Positions 1 to 9,065 of a stretch of 64,000 bases of DNA are shown in pieces (the stretch's first letter is position 1; every line of letters begins with the position of its first letter). Position numbers and translations under genes: made by a program. The notes beneath the pieces were generated by a model. That model was not told the DNA's origin, searched no databases, and worked only from the letters and a program-made list of their open reading frames with translations. Source of the DNA: Coniferiporia sulphurascens (taxonomy: Eukaryota > Basidiomycota > Agaricomycetes > Hymenochaetales > Hymenochaetaceae); contig NBBA01000012.1 of NCBI GenBank assembly GCA_002794785.1, positions 310,001 to 374,000 on the forward strand. Reading direction: 5' to 3'.

Positions 1-392
1 CGCCTTTATAGATGCCCAAAATCCATCTGCATGCCATGTTTTGCACAGCCTGCAGGCGGCTTACTAATGTTTTTTGGTGCCAGCCATGGTACCAAACCAG
101 GGCGCCCCATGTGAGGATGGAGCGGACGCAGGCGGTATACAGTCGATGGAGGAGGAGGGCCGAGATTCCGCGTTCCATGTTACTGAGGATGCGGAGGGCG
201 GCTAGTGTGGAGAGGCCCTTGGAGCGCATGTGCTCTACATGAGCCTTGAAGGTAAGGGTGGGGTCCCACCATATTCCCAGCCAGCGAAGCAGGATAGAGG
301 GTCGGATTAACATGGTGGGGGCGACCCAAACCCCAGCAGTGTCCCAGTCAGTGTAAGCGGCTGAGGGGTGAGGTGGGTGAAAGTGTTGGCAT

Positions 393-442
<50 letters not shown>

Positions 443-1390
443 GAAAGTGTTGGCACTCCGTTTTGGTGGCTTCGATGTTGAGACCGATGGCGCTGAAATG
501 GGCATTGAGTTGGTGGTAGGCATTGGACAGTTGCTGGCAGTTGGATGCCATGCTGGGTCCGATGCACACAAGGAGGTGGTCATCAACAACATATGCTAGG
601 GCAGTGGTGCCGGTTTGGTGGAATTTCCAGAGGACCATGCCCATGAATATGGTTGAGAGAATCGGGATACTGGCAACCCTTGGGGGGTGCTGAGGTCGGG
701 TTTCTGGGCAGTTGGGAGGGTGGTGCTGTCGAAAGCAATGGCAACCTGCCGATCTGTCATGAAGGACAGACACCAATCTGCCATGTCTGGCGGGCATTGG
801 AGGTCCAGCAATTGCCAGTGGAGGAGTTGAGGGTTTACTGAGTTGAAGAAACCTTGTATGTCAACCGCAAGGACCGAACATACGCAGCCCTCAGCATGGG
901 CGTGTTCCGCAATCTGGAGGAGGTGCTGGGCGGCATTGTAGACAGAATGTCCTTGACGCCTGCTGTATTGGTTAGGTGGCAGCCAGTCCCTCGTGTTAGC
1001 GAGGAATTGGAGCCGGTTAGCAATGATCTTTTCAAGGAGTTTCCCTAGGGTCTCTTTGAGGGAGATGGGTCGGTATGACTGTGGTGAGAAAGGGTCCTTC
1101 TTGTTTGGCTTCCAGAGCATGACCACTTTTGCCGACTGCCAGCACTTAGGGTGATGCCCCATGTGCAGGCAGTTGTTGAAAAGGGCGAGAATCTCGTCTG
1201 GGTAAGCATCTACTACCCATTTTAGAGGGCAGTATCCGATCCCTGAGAGGCCCAGAGCCGACAAGTTGGAAGTGTCGGACAGTGCCCCCGTAAGCTCTGT
1301 GAGGAGGATGGGCAGGGCAGCTGGTTGGGGAGGGGGCAGCGGTGTGTCGGCCACTTGTTGTGGTGGTGGGGGCGTGAAAAATGTGGTGCG
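1..1390 (-). mobile_element. LINE-B fragment, RT domain, fused to a SINE at its 5' side
   Basis: Minus-strand ORF2 remnant running from the EN-RT linker (RTTFFTPPPP near 1390) through the RT. RT landmarks read in order: WKPNKKDPFSPQSYRPI, AVDIQGFFNSVN (motif A, catalytic Asp), the TPQG box, a YVxDDH motif C near 590, and the thumb near the left edge. The RKFHQTGTTA-type sequence assigns it to LINE-B. A one-residue insertion in motif C (YVVDDH), frameshifts around the poly-G tract and QPYS-type drift show that it is dead. It begins abruptly at 1390, where SINE sequence in the same orientation takes over, with no LINE 5' part. It runs out of the window on the left. Confidence 0.85.
376..456. 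repeat. 49-bp poly-G tract flanked by a short direct repeat
   Basis: An uninterrupted run of G occupies about 393-441 inside the RT remnant. The 15-mer gtgaaagtgttggca sits immediately on both sides (376-390 and 441-455). Other LINE copies have a C-rich stretch of only 6-8 bases at the equivalent place. This is an expanded homopolymer with a duplicated edge, capable of G-quadruplex formation. It could also be a sequencing or assembly artefact. Confidence 0.9.
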
Positions 1391-1711
1391 GAAAAAAACC
1401 TCCCACCCTGCGAACAGGGGGGAAGCCCGACCTCCCAGTTGCCTGGGTTCCATGCTCCAGCTGCACATGGACAGTCTGCCTGTGGGACCCTTTGGGTGAG
1501 AAGGAAACCCCACCCATGGGAATCCCTAATGGCCTGGGGTAGGCCGAGGGGTGTGGCATCAGTGGTTTGGTCATATGCACTTCATCAAACCGGCAGGCAT
1601 TTTCCGGCAGGTGCCTGATTCCAGGTTCAAAGGGGAGTCGAACCCCAATCCTGAACGGTAGCCAAACTTGGACACTTGGTGCGTGCCGGACCACTGCACC
1701 ATTGCAGCCCC
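1391..1711 (-). mobile_element. tRNA-derived SINE (SINE-1)
   Basis: On the minus strand the element starts with a tRNA-like head. Box A is TGGTGCAGTGG (complement of 1691-1701) and box B is GGTTCGACTCC (complement of 1634-1644), both matching the RNA polymerase III internal promoter consensus. It continues into a non-tRNA body and ends in a domain of roughly 90 bp (GACTGTCCATGTGC, GGAACCCAGGC, GGGAGGTCGG, CCCCCCTGTTCG) and a short T run at about 1391-1398. That 3' domain recurs in SINE-2 (43329-43626), whose head is different. Its 5' end abuts LINE-A linker sequence (CGCCAACTAG) and its 3' end abuts LINE-B ORF2. It is a retroposon, not a functional tRNA gene. Confidence 0.8.
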
Positions 1712-3310
1712 TAGTTGGCGTGTGGTGACGACAAAGGAATTCCGGGTGTCGGTGCTGACCGGGGTGATGGGGGTGGTGAAATGAACATGGCCCTGTGTGA
1801 AGGCCAGAGGATCCATCCATGGGGGATGCATGTATGCTGGGACCTGTTGAACCCGGGGGGCTCAGACCTGCAAAGAAAGGGAAAAAGGTCTATTAGTTAT
1901 GTTTTTAAAAAGTTTTCAGCCAATAGAGTGGGGGGTGCACCATAGGTGCAGGGAATGGGTGGTCTTTATATATTCAAAATAGAAAGAGAGAGGGGGAATG
2001 GAGCAAAGAAAATTAGTAGAGAAGGGGGAGGCGCCTTTGAAGACGCCCAGAATCCAGCAGCAAGCCGTGTTTTGTACAGCCTGTGGGCGGTTTACCAGGG
2101 TTTTTTGGCGGTGGCCATGGTACCAGACTGGCGCCCCCCATGACAGGATGGAGCGGACACAGGAGGTGTAGAGGTGGTGGAGGAGGAGGGCCGAGATGCC
2201 ACATTGTGTGTTACCTAAGATGTGGAGTGCGGCGAGGGTGGAGAGTCCCTTGGAGCACATGCGCTCAATGTGGGGCTTGAAGGAGAGGCCTGGGTCCCAC
2301 CATATCCCCAACCACCGGAGGGGGATTGAGGGGCGGATTAGGGTGTTGGGGTCGACCTGGATGCCAGCAGTGTCCCAGCCATCATAGCCGGTGCATTGCC
2401 AAGGGGGGTGGAAGTGGAGACACTCCATTTTGGCGGCTTCGATGTTGAGACCGATGGTGCTGAAAAGGGTGTCAAGTTGTTGGTATGTGCAGGCTAGAGC
2501 GTGGCAGTTGGATGCCACGGAAGGACCTATGCATATAAGTAAATGGTCATCAACGTATGCCAGGGTGGTGGTGCTGGCTTGGTGAAAGTGCTGGAGGACC
2601 ACCCCCACAAAAATTGTTGACAGGATAGGGGAGACTGGCGATCCCTGTGGGGTGCCGAAGTCGGGTTTGGGGGCGGTGGGGAGGGTGGTGCCATCGAACG
2701 AGATGGCGACCTGCCTGTCTGTCATGAAGGATAAGCACCAGTTGGCCATGTCTGGGGCGCAACCGAGATCCAACAGTTGTTGGTGGAGGAGATGGGGGTG
2801 TACTGAGTCGAAGAAGCCCTGAATGTCGACTGCTAGGACTGAACATATGAGGCCCTCTGTGTGGGCACGCTCCGCGATCTGTAGGAGGTGTTGGGCGGCA
2901 TCATAGACCGAATGTCCTTGGCGCCCCCCATACTGGTTAGGTGGCAGCCAGTCCCACATGTTAGTGAGGAACTGGAGCCGGTTAGCCATAATTTTTTCGA
3001 GGAGTTTCCCTAGGGTCTCCTCCAGGGTGATGGGCCTGTATGATCACAGTGAGAAGGGGTCCTTCTTGTTCGGCTTCCTGAGCATTACGACTTTTGCTGC
3101 CCGCCAGCACTCAGGGTGGTGCCCCAAGCGCAGACAGTCATTGAAAAGTGTAAGTATCTCATCGGGGTAGGCATCCACCACCCATTTCAGGGGGCGGTAA
3201 CCTATTCCTGAGAGGCCCAGAGCCGACAAGTTGGAGGTGTCGGCCAGTGCCCCTGTGAGCTCCGATAGGAGTATGGGCAGGGCAGCTGGTTGAGTTGGAG
3301 GTAGCGGGGT
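1712..3310 (-). pseudogene. LINE-A ORF2, RT and start of the RNase H linker
   Basis: Minus-strand LINE-A ORF2. RT motifs read from about 3250 down to 1946: LSGIGYRPLKWVVDAYPDEIL, AVDIQGFFDSVH, GTPQGSPVSPILSTIF, LAYVDDHLLIC (motif C intact), LNIEAAKMECLHF, WLGIWWDPGLSF and the thumb ending FEYIKTTHSLHLW. A stop in the RPITLEE block near 3043 comes from CGA to TGA. The linker then breaks at 1712, where SINE-1 starts. On the right the element is split by the plus-strand LINE-A insertion at 3311-4776 and resumes at 4777. An 11-bp near-duplicate (3300-3310 GGTAGCGGGGT and 4777-4787 GGTAGTGGGGT) marks the target site. Confidence 0.85.
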
Positions 3311-4776
3311 CCCGAGCCTTAGGCTCCACCCCCCACATCCAAGTATTTACAGACGGATCATGCATCGACGACAAGTCAGGCTCCTCCATCTGTGCAATGC
3401 TAGGCCCCACCCGCCTCCGGTCATGTCGACTGGAGTCCCCCACCTGCACCACTTCCACGGACACCGAGGAATTTTCCCTCGCTACAGCACCGGGCTGGGT
3501 TGCGCACCGCCTCCCCGCACAACTGCGTGTTGCATCAGATGTCTTCTTTTTGTCTGATTCGCTGACTGCACTGCACCTTTTCTGCACGTGGGCTGCTGTC
3601 CCAGGTGCCCACCTCCTCCACATCTGGAAGGCGGGCGTGGAGACTCTGCTGGACTCGTACCCCCAGCTCACCGTTCACTTTGTGTGGTGTCCCAGTCACT
3701 CGGACATCCCCAGGAATGAATGGGCTGACACGGAAGTGAAACTGGCAACCGAGCTCCCCCCCTCCGACTTAAAGCCCTCCATCTCTGCGCTAAAAGAAGT
3801 TGCCGTCCGCACCCTCATGGACCGGTGGACCCTCTTGCTCGCCCACCCCCTCGCCTCAACCACAGACAAATACCTAGCAGTACACAGCCTCCCATCCCGA
3901 TGGCCCTGGAAGCTACTCATGCACTCAGTCAACCACCCCCACAGTGAGCTTTCCGCAGTAGCGCAAGTCCTCTGCCACGCCAGTCCCTACAGGGGCTACT
4001 GGTTGAGCTTCGACTCAACCTACTGGCGCAGACATGGCCTGATCTCGCACTGCCGATGGCATAACCACCCACCCTGGCCCGCACAGTCGACCACCCACAT
4101 CTTCGGCAGCTGCAGCACCTTCCACCTGTGGATACGACGTGTTTGGCCACCTCAGGACCCCCTCCCAGTCCACCACTCCGAGTGGGCTGATGAACACTGC
4201 CTCCTGGTTTTGCGCCACTGGCTTAAGCTAATGGGACACCTAAACCGCCTCTCAGACCGTGCTGCAGGCGCCATCAGACTAGCATTTGCAGCGATGGACC
4301 TAGACAGACACCCCACTGATGAAGACATGGACCTGGACCTCCTACAGGAATACACGTGTCATATGCTCGGACCCAGAACCCAGGACTCGGACCCGGCCCT
4401 TTTGGAGCTATCAGGTACGACTCCCCCTTTTCCGCTGTCTTGATGCCTGCCTTTCGAATTCCTATGAATATGTCTCGGCCGGCGCTCTTGCCACCCCCTT
4501 ACCACTTCTAAGCTTCCTATTTGGCCTGCCCTTGTCCATTTGACCAATTCGTAGCGATATGTATCCCACCTTCTTTCTTCTTGTCCTGTATATCCCAATA
4601 GGGGCTCTCCACACTTCGGCACCCTTCGGGGAGCAGAGCCCCCACCCAGTTTTGTGCGATGCGCAATGACAGGCGCCTCCGTTGTTATGTAGTTAGGGCC
4701 CCCCCTTCGGGGGGCAGCTTGTAATTATGTAATACTGCAGGAATAATAATAATAATAATAAAATTTAAAAAAAAAA
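3311..4776 (+). mobile_element. 5'-truncated LINE-A insertion, RNase H plus 3' UTR and tail
   Basis: Plus-strand copy that begins in the RNase H region (LGSTPHIQVFTDGS near 3319) after a few untemplated bases. It runs through the ORF2 stop (4441-4443), a 3' UTR with the conserved AGCGATATGTAT block near 4552, and the C/G hairpin near 4697-4715, and ends in a (TAA)n A-rich tail. It is flanked by an 11-bp TSD with one mismatch (3300-3310 and 4777-4787). It interrupts a minus-strand LINE-A. The 5' truncation, tail and TSD are typical of target-primed reverse transcription. Confidence 0.85.
3319..4443 (+). pseudogene. LINE-A ORF2 C-terminal part, RNase H domain, frame open
   Basis: Open reading frame for the ORF2 C-terminus without its own start. 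RNase H motifs are present: VFTDGS (first Asp), TDTEEFSLA (Glu), FFLSDSLTALHLF (Asp), and the terminal WCPSHSDIPRNEWAD block, where the usual GH is SH. A conserved tail of about 220 residues follows (SAVAQVLCHA, GYWLSFDS, RWHNHPPWPAQST, HPTDEDMDLDLL, DPALLELSG). In the intact element RNase H would help remove the RNA template strand. Because the element is 5'-truncated, no RT or EN is attached, so this is a relic despite the open frame. Confidence 0.85.
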
Positions 4777-5058
4777 GGTAGTGGGGTGTCGGTCGCTGCC
4801 TGTGGTGGGGGGGGCATAAAGAAAGTTTCTTGGAAGAGCTCACCTTTCTCGATGTCCATCTGGGTGAAGGATCTGTCTCATCATTTGAGTGAGGGGATGG
4901 GGGTAGGTCAGTTGCCTAGGCCTTGCTTGGCCCAGCTCCAGATGTTGGAGGCATCTGCTTCTGCTGCCTGGTCAGTGTAGAACTGCCATTTGGCTGTCCT
5001 AATGCCCCTTTTGAAGGCACGCCTGGCTGAAGAACGCTGTAGGGGGGTGGTGGCCGTC

Positions 5059-5060
<2 letters not shown>
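4777..5060 (-). pseudogene. LINE-A ORF2, EN-RT linker (continuation of 1712-3310)
   Basis: Minus-strand sequence reading leftward as the end of the EN domain and the linker (WNWAKRGLG-like, IPSLRRRDG-like, DEKGELF and FFMPPPP-like motifs), contiguous in register with the RT remnant left of the 3311-4776 insertion. On the right it stops at 5060 in the host sequence ggtggccgtc, where the T-rich 3' end of another minus-strand LINE begins. Confidence 0.75.
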
Positions 5061-5090
<30 letters not shown>

Positions 5091-6073
5091 CCTGCAGTAT
5101 TACATAATTACAAGCTGCCCCCCCGAAGGGGGGGCCCTAACTACATAACAACGGAGGCGCCTGTCATTGCGCATCACACAAAACTGGGCAGGGGCTCTGC
5201 TCCCCTGGGGGTGCCGAAGTGTGAAGAGTCCCTATTTAGTGAGAAGAAGAATGCAAGAAGGAGGAATACATATCACTATGAACAAACCAAGCGGGTGAGG
5301 GCAGGTTAAGTAAGAAGTTTAGAAGTGGAAAGGGTGGGCGAGAGCGCCGGCCGAGACGTATCCATAGGAATTCAAAAGATGGGTGCTAATCAGAGGGAAA
5401 GGGCGGGAGCGTACCTGATAGCTCCAAAAGGGCTGGGTCCGAGTCCCGAGTTCGTGGTCCGAGCATACAACACATATATTCCCAAAGGAGGTCCAGGTCC
5501 ATATCCTCGTCAGTAGGGTGTCCGTCGAGCTCCATAGCAGCAAATGCTAGCCGGATGGCGCCCACGGCGCAGTCAGAAAGGCGGTCTAGGTGCCCTGTCA
5601 GCTTTAGCCAATGGCGCAAGACCGGAAGGTGGTTTTCATCAGCCCACTCTGAGTGGTGGGTTGGGAGAGGGTCCCGTGGTGGCCACACACATCATATCCA
5701 TGGATGGAAGGTGCTGCAGCCGCCTAGGATGTGGGCGGTCGACTGTGCTGGCCATGGGGGGTGGTTGTGCCACCTGCAGTGCGAAATCAAGCCATGTCTG
5801 CATTGGTAAGCTGAGTCAAAACTCAGCCAGTAGCCCCCATAGGGACCGGCATGGCAGAGGACTTGCGCTACTGCGGAAAGCTCACCGCAGGGGTGGTCGA
5901 CCGAGTGCATGAGTAGCTTCCGGGGCTGTCGTGATGGTAGACCATGTACTGCCAAGTACTTATCAGCAGTAGAGGTGAGGGGGTGGGCCAGCGAGAGCGT
6001 CCATCGCTCCATGAGGGTGCATACGGCCGCCTCTTTTAGTGCAGAGGTGGATGGTTTGAGGTCGGATGGGGGG
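5061..6073 (-). mobile_element. LINE-A 3' end: tail, 3' UTR and C-terminal half of RNase H
   Basis: It begins with a (TTA)n run, the complement of a LINE tail. The 3' hairpin, the 3' UTR and the RNase H C-terminal half (5319-6060, up to PPSDLKPSTSALKEA) follow. At 6073 the RNase H reading stops and LINE-B ORF1 sequence of the same orientation begins. The missing N-terminal RNase H half (ending LATE) lies in the opposite orientation at 7066-7408. The two halves fit end to end, which indicates an inversion rather than a deletion. Confidence 0.75.
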
Positions 6074-6508
6074 CGGCGAGGGTGTGTGTGGGTTTTCGAG
6101 GATATCTTCCATCTCGCCTTGTTCATTGGAGCCGGCAGGGGGGTTGGAGCCTTCGGAAGGGGGGCAGCTGACGTGTTCGAACATGCAGGTGAACTCTGTG
6201 TTCAAGACTCCAATGATGGGGGATGGGGCGAGGTGGAGCGCATCTGGGGATGACGCCGGGAGGCCTGGGTCGATTTGGGCGGGTGTGGGGGTCGTACTGT
6301 GCATAGCGGCGGCAACATTGCCAGTGGCCACCCAATTGGCAGCGGCCCTGGCGGCCCTGTTGGCATCAGTGCTGGCTGATGAGGGAGGTGGGAGGGGTGG
6401 TCGAGTCGAGCGAAGAGCATTCCGGTACCCACTGGGGTTCGACATTGTTGAGGAGTTTTAGCTGCCTGCAAAAATTTCGATGGTGGTGGTTACTGGTCAA
6501 GAAGGATG
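6074..6508 (-). mobile_element. LINE-B 5' end with ORF1 N-terminus, inverted
   Basis: Minus strand: LINE 5' leader (6446-6508, starting CATCCTTCTTGACCAG) and the start of LINE-B ORF1 (ATG at 6445, MSNPSGYRNALRS, reading to ENPHTPSPP). The LINE-B ORF1 sequence that should follow is found in plus orientation from 7409. Just outside the leader lies tgtaatggctg (6509-6519). The same 11-mer, reverse-complemented, follows the tail of the LINE-B copy at 20415-20425. So this is the displaced 5' end of the LINE-B at 7409-20414. Confidence 0.75.
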
Positions 6509-6970
6509 TGTAATGGCTGTTTCTGAAGCATGTGCCAGGGCACGGGAAAGGGCCTGCATGGAGTGTGTGTTGGCATCCTGGCACACTGAAGTGTAGTGTC
6601 TTGGGCCATAGCGCTGTGGGAGAGTTCCCCTCAGTGGCTCCAGAGGACTAAATCCTCTGTCGGTTTGTGTGGGGGTAACTCCCACTATGGGCCTAAGTTG
6701 ATTCCCAGAAGCGCAGCAGTACTCTACAGGACCTCTATGGCCAGGGAGGGAATGTGTAGGGTAGGGGGGTCATTCCATATGGGTGGAGTAGTGCCTACGG
6801 CACGCAACCTTCACCCAGGGTGGCCTCCTGGCATGGCACGCCTTACCCTAGTGCTCCAATATAGCGCCCATATGTCATAGAGGACAGTGGGAGCAGTTTC
6901 AGTCGGCTGCATATCCCGAGGAAGGTACACACATTGTTTGAGTCCCGCAAGGGCACTCTTAATTCTGGCC
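6509..6970 (+). other. X repeat, 3' part, ending against LINE-A EN sequence
   Basis: Diverged copy of repeat X (full copy at 41468-42725 on the minus strand). Shared landmarks are TCTGAAGC-TGTGCCAGGGCA, the TTCCCCTCAGTGGCTCCAGAGGACTAAA-like block near 6625, TAAGTTGATTCCCAGAA near 6696, GTAGTGCCTACGGCACG near 6786, and the 3' terminus GGGCACTCTTAATTCTGGCC. No coding potential is evident. The 3' terminus joins LINE-A EN sequence in the same orientation. The 5' part of the same X copy appears to be at 20415-20617, separated by a LINE-B insertion and an inversion. Confidence 0.7.
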
Positions 6971-7408
6971 TCTCAAAACTGTCAAAAACGGAAGTCCCAT
7001 GGTGGTCCCCCCACTGCAAGACCCTCCTATCCACCATTACGATGGCCACCACCCCCGGCCATACCCGACTCCGATCCCGCTGACTGGAGTCCCCCACCTG
7101 CGCTACAGCCACAGACGCCAAGGAGTTCTCCCTTGCCACAGCCCCGGGTTGGGTCGCATGCCGCCTCCCAGCGCAACTGCACATCGCATCGGACATCTTC
7201 TTTCTATCCGATTTGCTGACCACCCTCCACCTTTTCCGCACTTGGGCCGCTGCCCCTGGCGCCCACCTCCTACACATCTGGAAAGCAGGTGTGGAGACTC
7301 TGCTGGATTTGTACCCCCAGATCACCGTCCATTTTGTGTGGTGCCCAGGTCACTCAGACATCCCTGGCAATGAATGGGCTGACACAGAAGCAAAACTAGC
7401 GACAGAGC
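6971..7408 (+). pseudogene. LINE-A remnant: end of EN joined to N-terminal half of RNase H
   Basis: After X, about 90 bases encode the LINE-A EN C-terminus (SKTEVPWWSPHCKTLLSTITMATTP). These join at about 7066 to RNase H sequence (LESPTCATATDAKEFSLATAPGW, FFLSDLLTTLHLF, LHIWKAGVETLLDL, WCPGHSDIPGNEWADTEAKLATE). The whole RT is missing between them. The RNase H half ends at 7408 exactly where the half at 5061-6073 would begin, so the two were once continuous. The order X, EN stub, RNase H, 3' UTR describes one X-headed, internally deleted LINE-A chimera. Confidence 0.7.
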
Positions 7409-9065
7409 GCCACTCACCAATAAGAGGTCATCCGAAAACCTGTCCCCACACACCCCCCGACCTTGCCCTCAAGCCCAGTTCGAGCCACACACATCGGGCT
7501 TCATGTATGCCATCTCCCAAGCACTGGAGGACTTCGACAGGAAGACCCACTGCTACAACCCCGAAGAGATTGACTGTGCTGCAGCCAAGTTTGTAGGCGA
7601 CCTCCTCTGGAATGTCCAACAGACTATCGCCGGCATTTTGAGAGATGAGAAGGAACCCCCCAATACATCATCATCATCACGCAACATTGAGAATGGCCTA
7701 CAACATTCGCAAGGGGGGGGGCGGAAGCCTCCCTACCAGTGCCCTTTCGCCCCAGCTCGCCCCCAACAAAGGACCCCGGCCACTGCCCCCCAACCCTCTG
7801 CCCCGATCAGGACTCCTGGCACCGCTAACGTCTCGCCCGATGTGGCCGACACTGACTAACATTGTTAAGCAGCTCTCCACAGAAGTCGCCTCCATCTCCC
7901 GACAAGTCTCGACCCTTGTCAACCAGCCCGCCCCCCACACCCCACAGGCCCCCACCACCACCAACCAGGCTGCTATCACTGCAGCACCAACTTCCTATGC
8001 CCAGGTGGCGGCCGCCCCAGCACCACCCATGGCCACCAACCCCAACCCTGTTGCACCTGCTGCAGGCGCCATCTTCACGATGGTGACCCACAAGAAGAAG
8101 AAAAAGCAACGCCAAGTTCCGCCCCCGCCCCCAATGTATGCCAAGGACCCGACCCTGGTCCTCATCCCGGCCATCTCGCTCAAATCCGAGATTCAGCTCC
8201 TGGCCATGCACCTTACCGCCACTGCTCGTGAGTTCTTCTCTTCCCTTCCCACTGCTGACCAGGTCACAGTCTTGGCCTCCTCCTTCAACGTAAAGGGGTC
8301 CTCGTGACCTCCTTCGCTAAGCGCCCTGCCTCTGCCTCTCCGGCCACGGACACAATCATCGATCGGCACTCCGCAGCCTTTGCGGCCCATATGCGCGAGC
8401 ATTGCCTCTCGGTTGAGATCGACAAGATCCCCGAGCAGTACATGCTCCACCCTGTCCGTGTCCGCCCCCGGTCCGCCCTCCACATCTCCATGGTGCCCTG
8501 TGTGGACTACCTCTTCAGCTGAAACGGCCACACCATCTCCCCGAAGGCCCTCATGGCCGAAATCCGGAACAACCTGTCCCTCTGCCCCCTCGACTTCATA
8601 GTCGACCCTCACTTTGCCGCCACCAAGGAGCACCTCCCAACCCTCCAGAAGTGTCCTGTGGTGTTCTCCTTCTCCGACCCTGACGGATCCATCTGGGCTC
8701 AGCTACTTAAATGCCCATGAGTATGGCTCTTCGGCTCGGCTCTCTCCCTCTCTGTTCCACCCTACCACCCCGGCCTCACGCAATGTGAGTGCTGCCAGGG
8801 CCTTGGCCACGGAACGAAAGGGTGCCGTGCCCAGCCCTGCTGCACCGACTGCGGGGGAGGACACCTCTCCCGCAACCACCGGAAGTCGTGCGCATCATGC
8901 GCCTCCGAAGCCATCGAGGGTGACCACTGCCCTCATCCTCGCTACTGCACCAACTGCAAAGGCAACCACCCCGCTACCCTCCCTCAGTGCCCCAAGAAAC
9001 GGCGTTTTCGCCAAATCGAGGCAGCATTTGACAGGCCTGACGACGACCACATGGAGGATCAATGA
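7409..9065 (+). pseudogene. LINE-B ORF1 (gag-like, CCHC knuckles), frameshifted
   Basis: ORF1 remnant lacking the first 125 or so residues. It has a conserved helical-looking region (SQALEDFDRKT, FVGDLLWNVQQTIAGILRDEK), a Pro/Ala-rich stretch, a KKKKKQRQVPPPP basic patch, and the signature MYAKDPTLVL (8131). An RRM-like C-terminal region follows (EFFSSLPTADQVTVLASSFNVKG, IDRHSAAFAAHMREH, MVPCVDYLF), then cysteine knuckles near 8790-9000 read in shifted frames. Frameshifts near 7690, 8307 and 8700 and a TGA at 8519-8521 break it. It probably coated the LINE RNA. The stop codon overlaps the ORF2 start as ATGA at 9062-9065. Confidence 0.8.

Noticed and set aside
348..797. Open frames with long polyproline tracts.
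   Set aside because: The proline run is the poly-G tract read on the other strand in a damaged RT; it is not a protein feature.
5064..5092. Independent (TTA)n microsatellites at several places.
   Set aside because: Each is the tail of a LINE 3' end in minus orientation, followed by the GGAATAATAA terminus and hairpin.
5061..6508. A second internally deleted LINE (LINE-B 5' end joined to a LINE-A 3' end).
   Set aside because: Both missing halves are present nearby in opposite orientation (7066-7408 and 7409 on), and a TSD pair supports an inversion, so the apparent deletion is a breakpoint.
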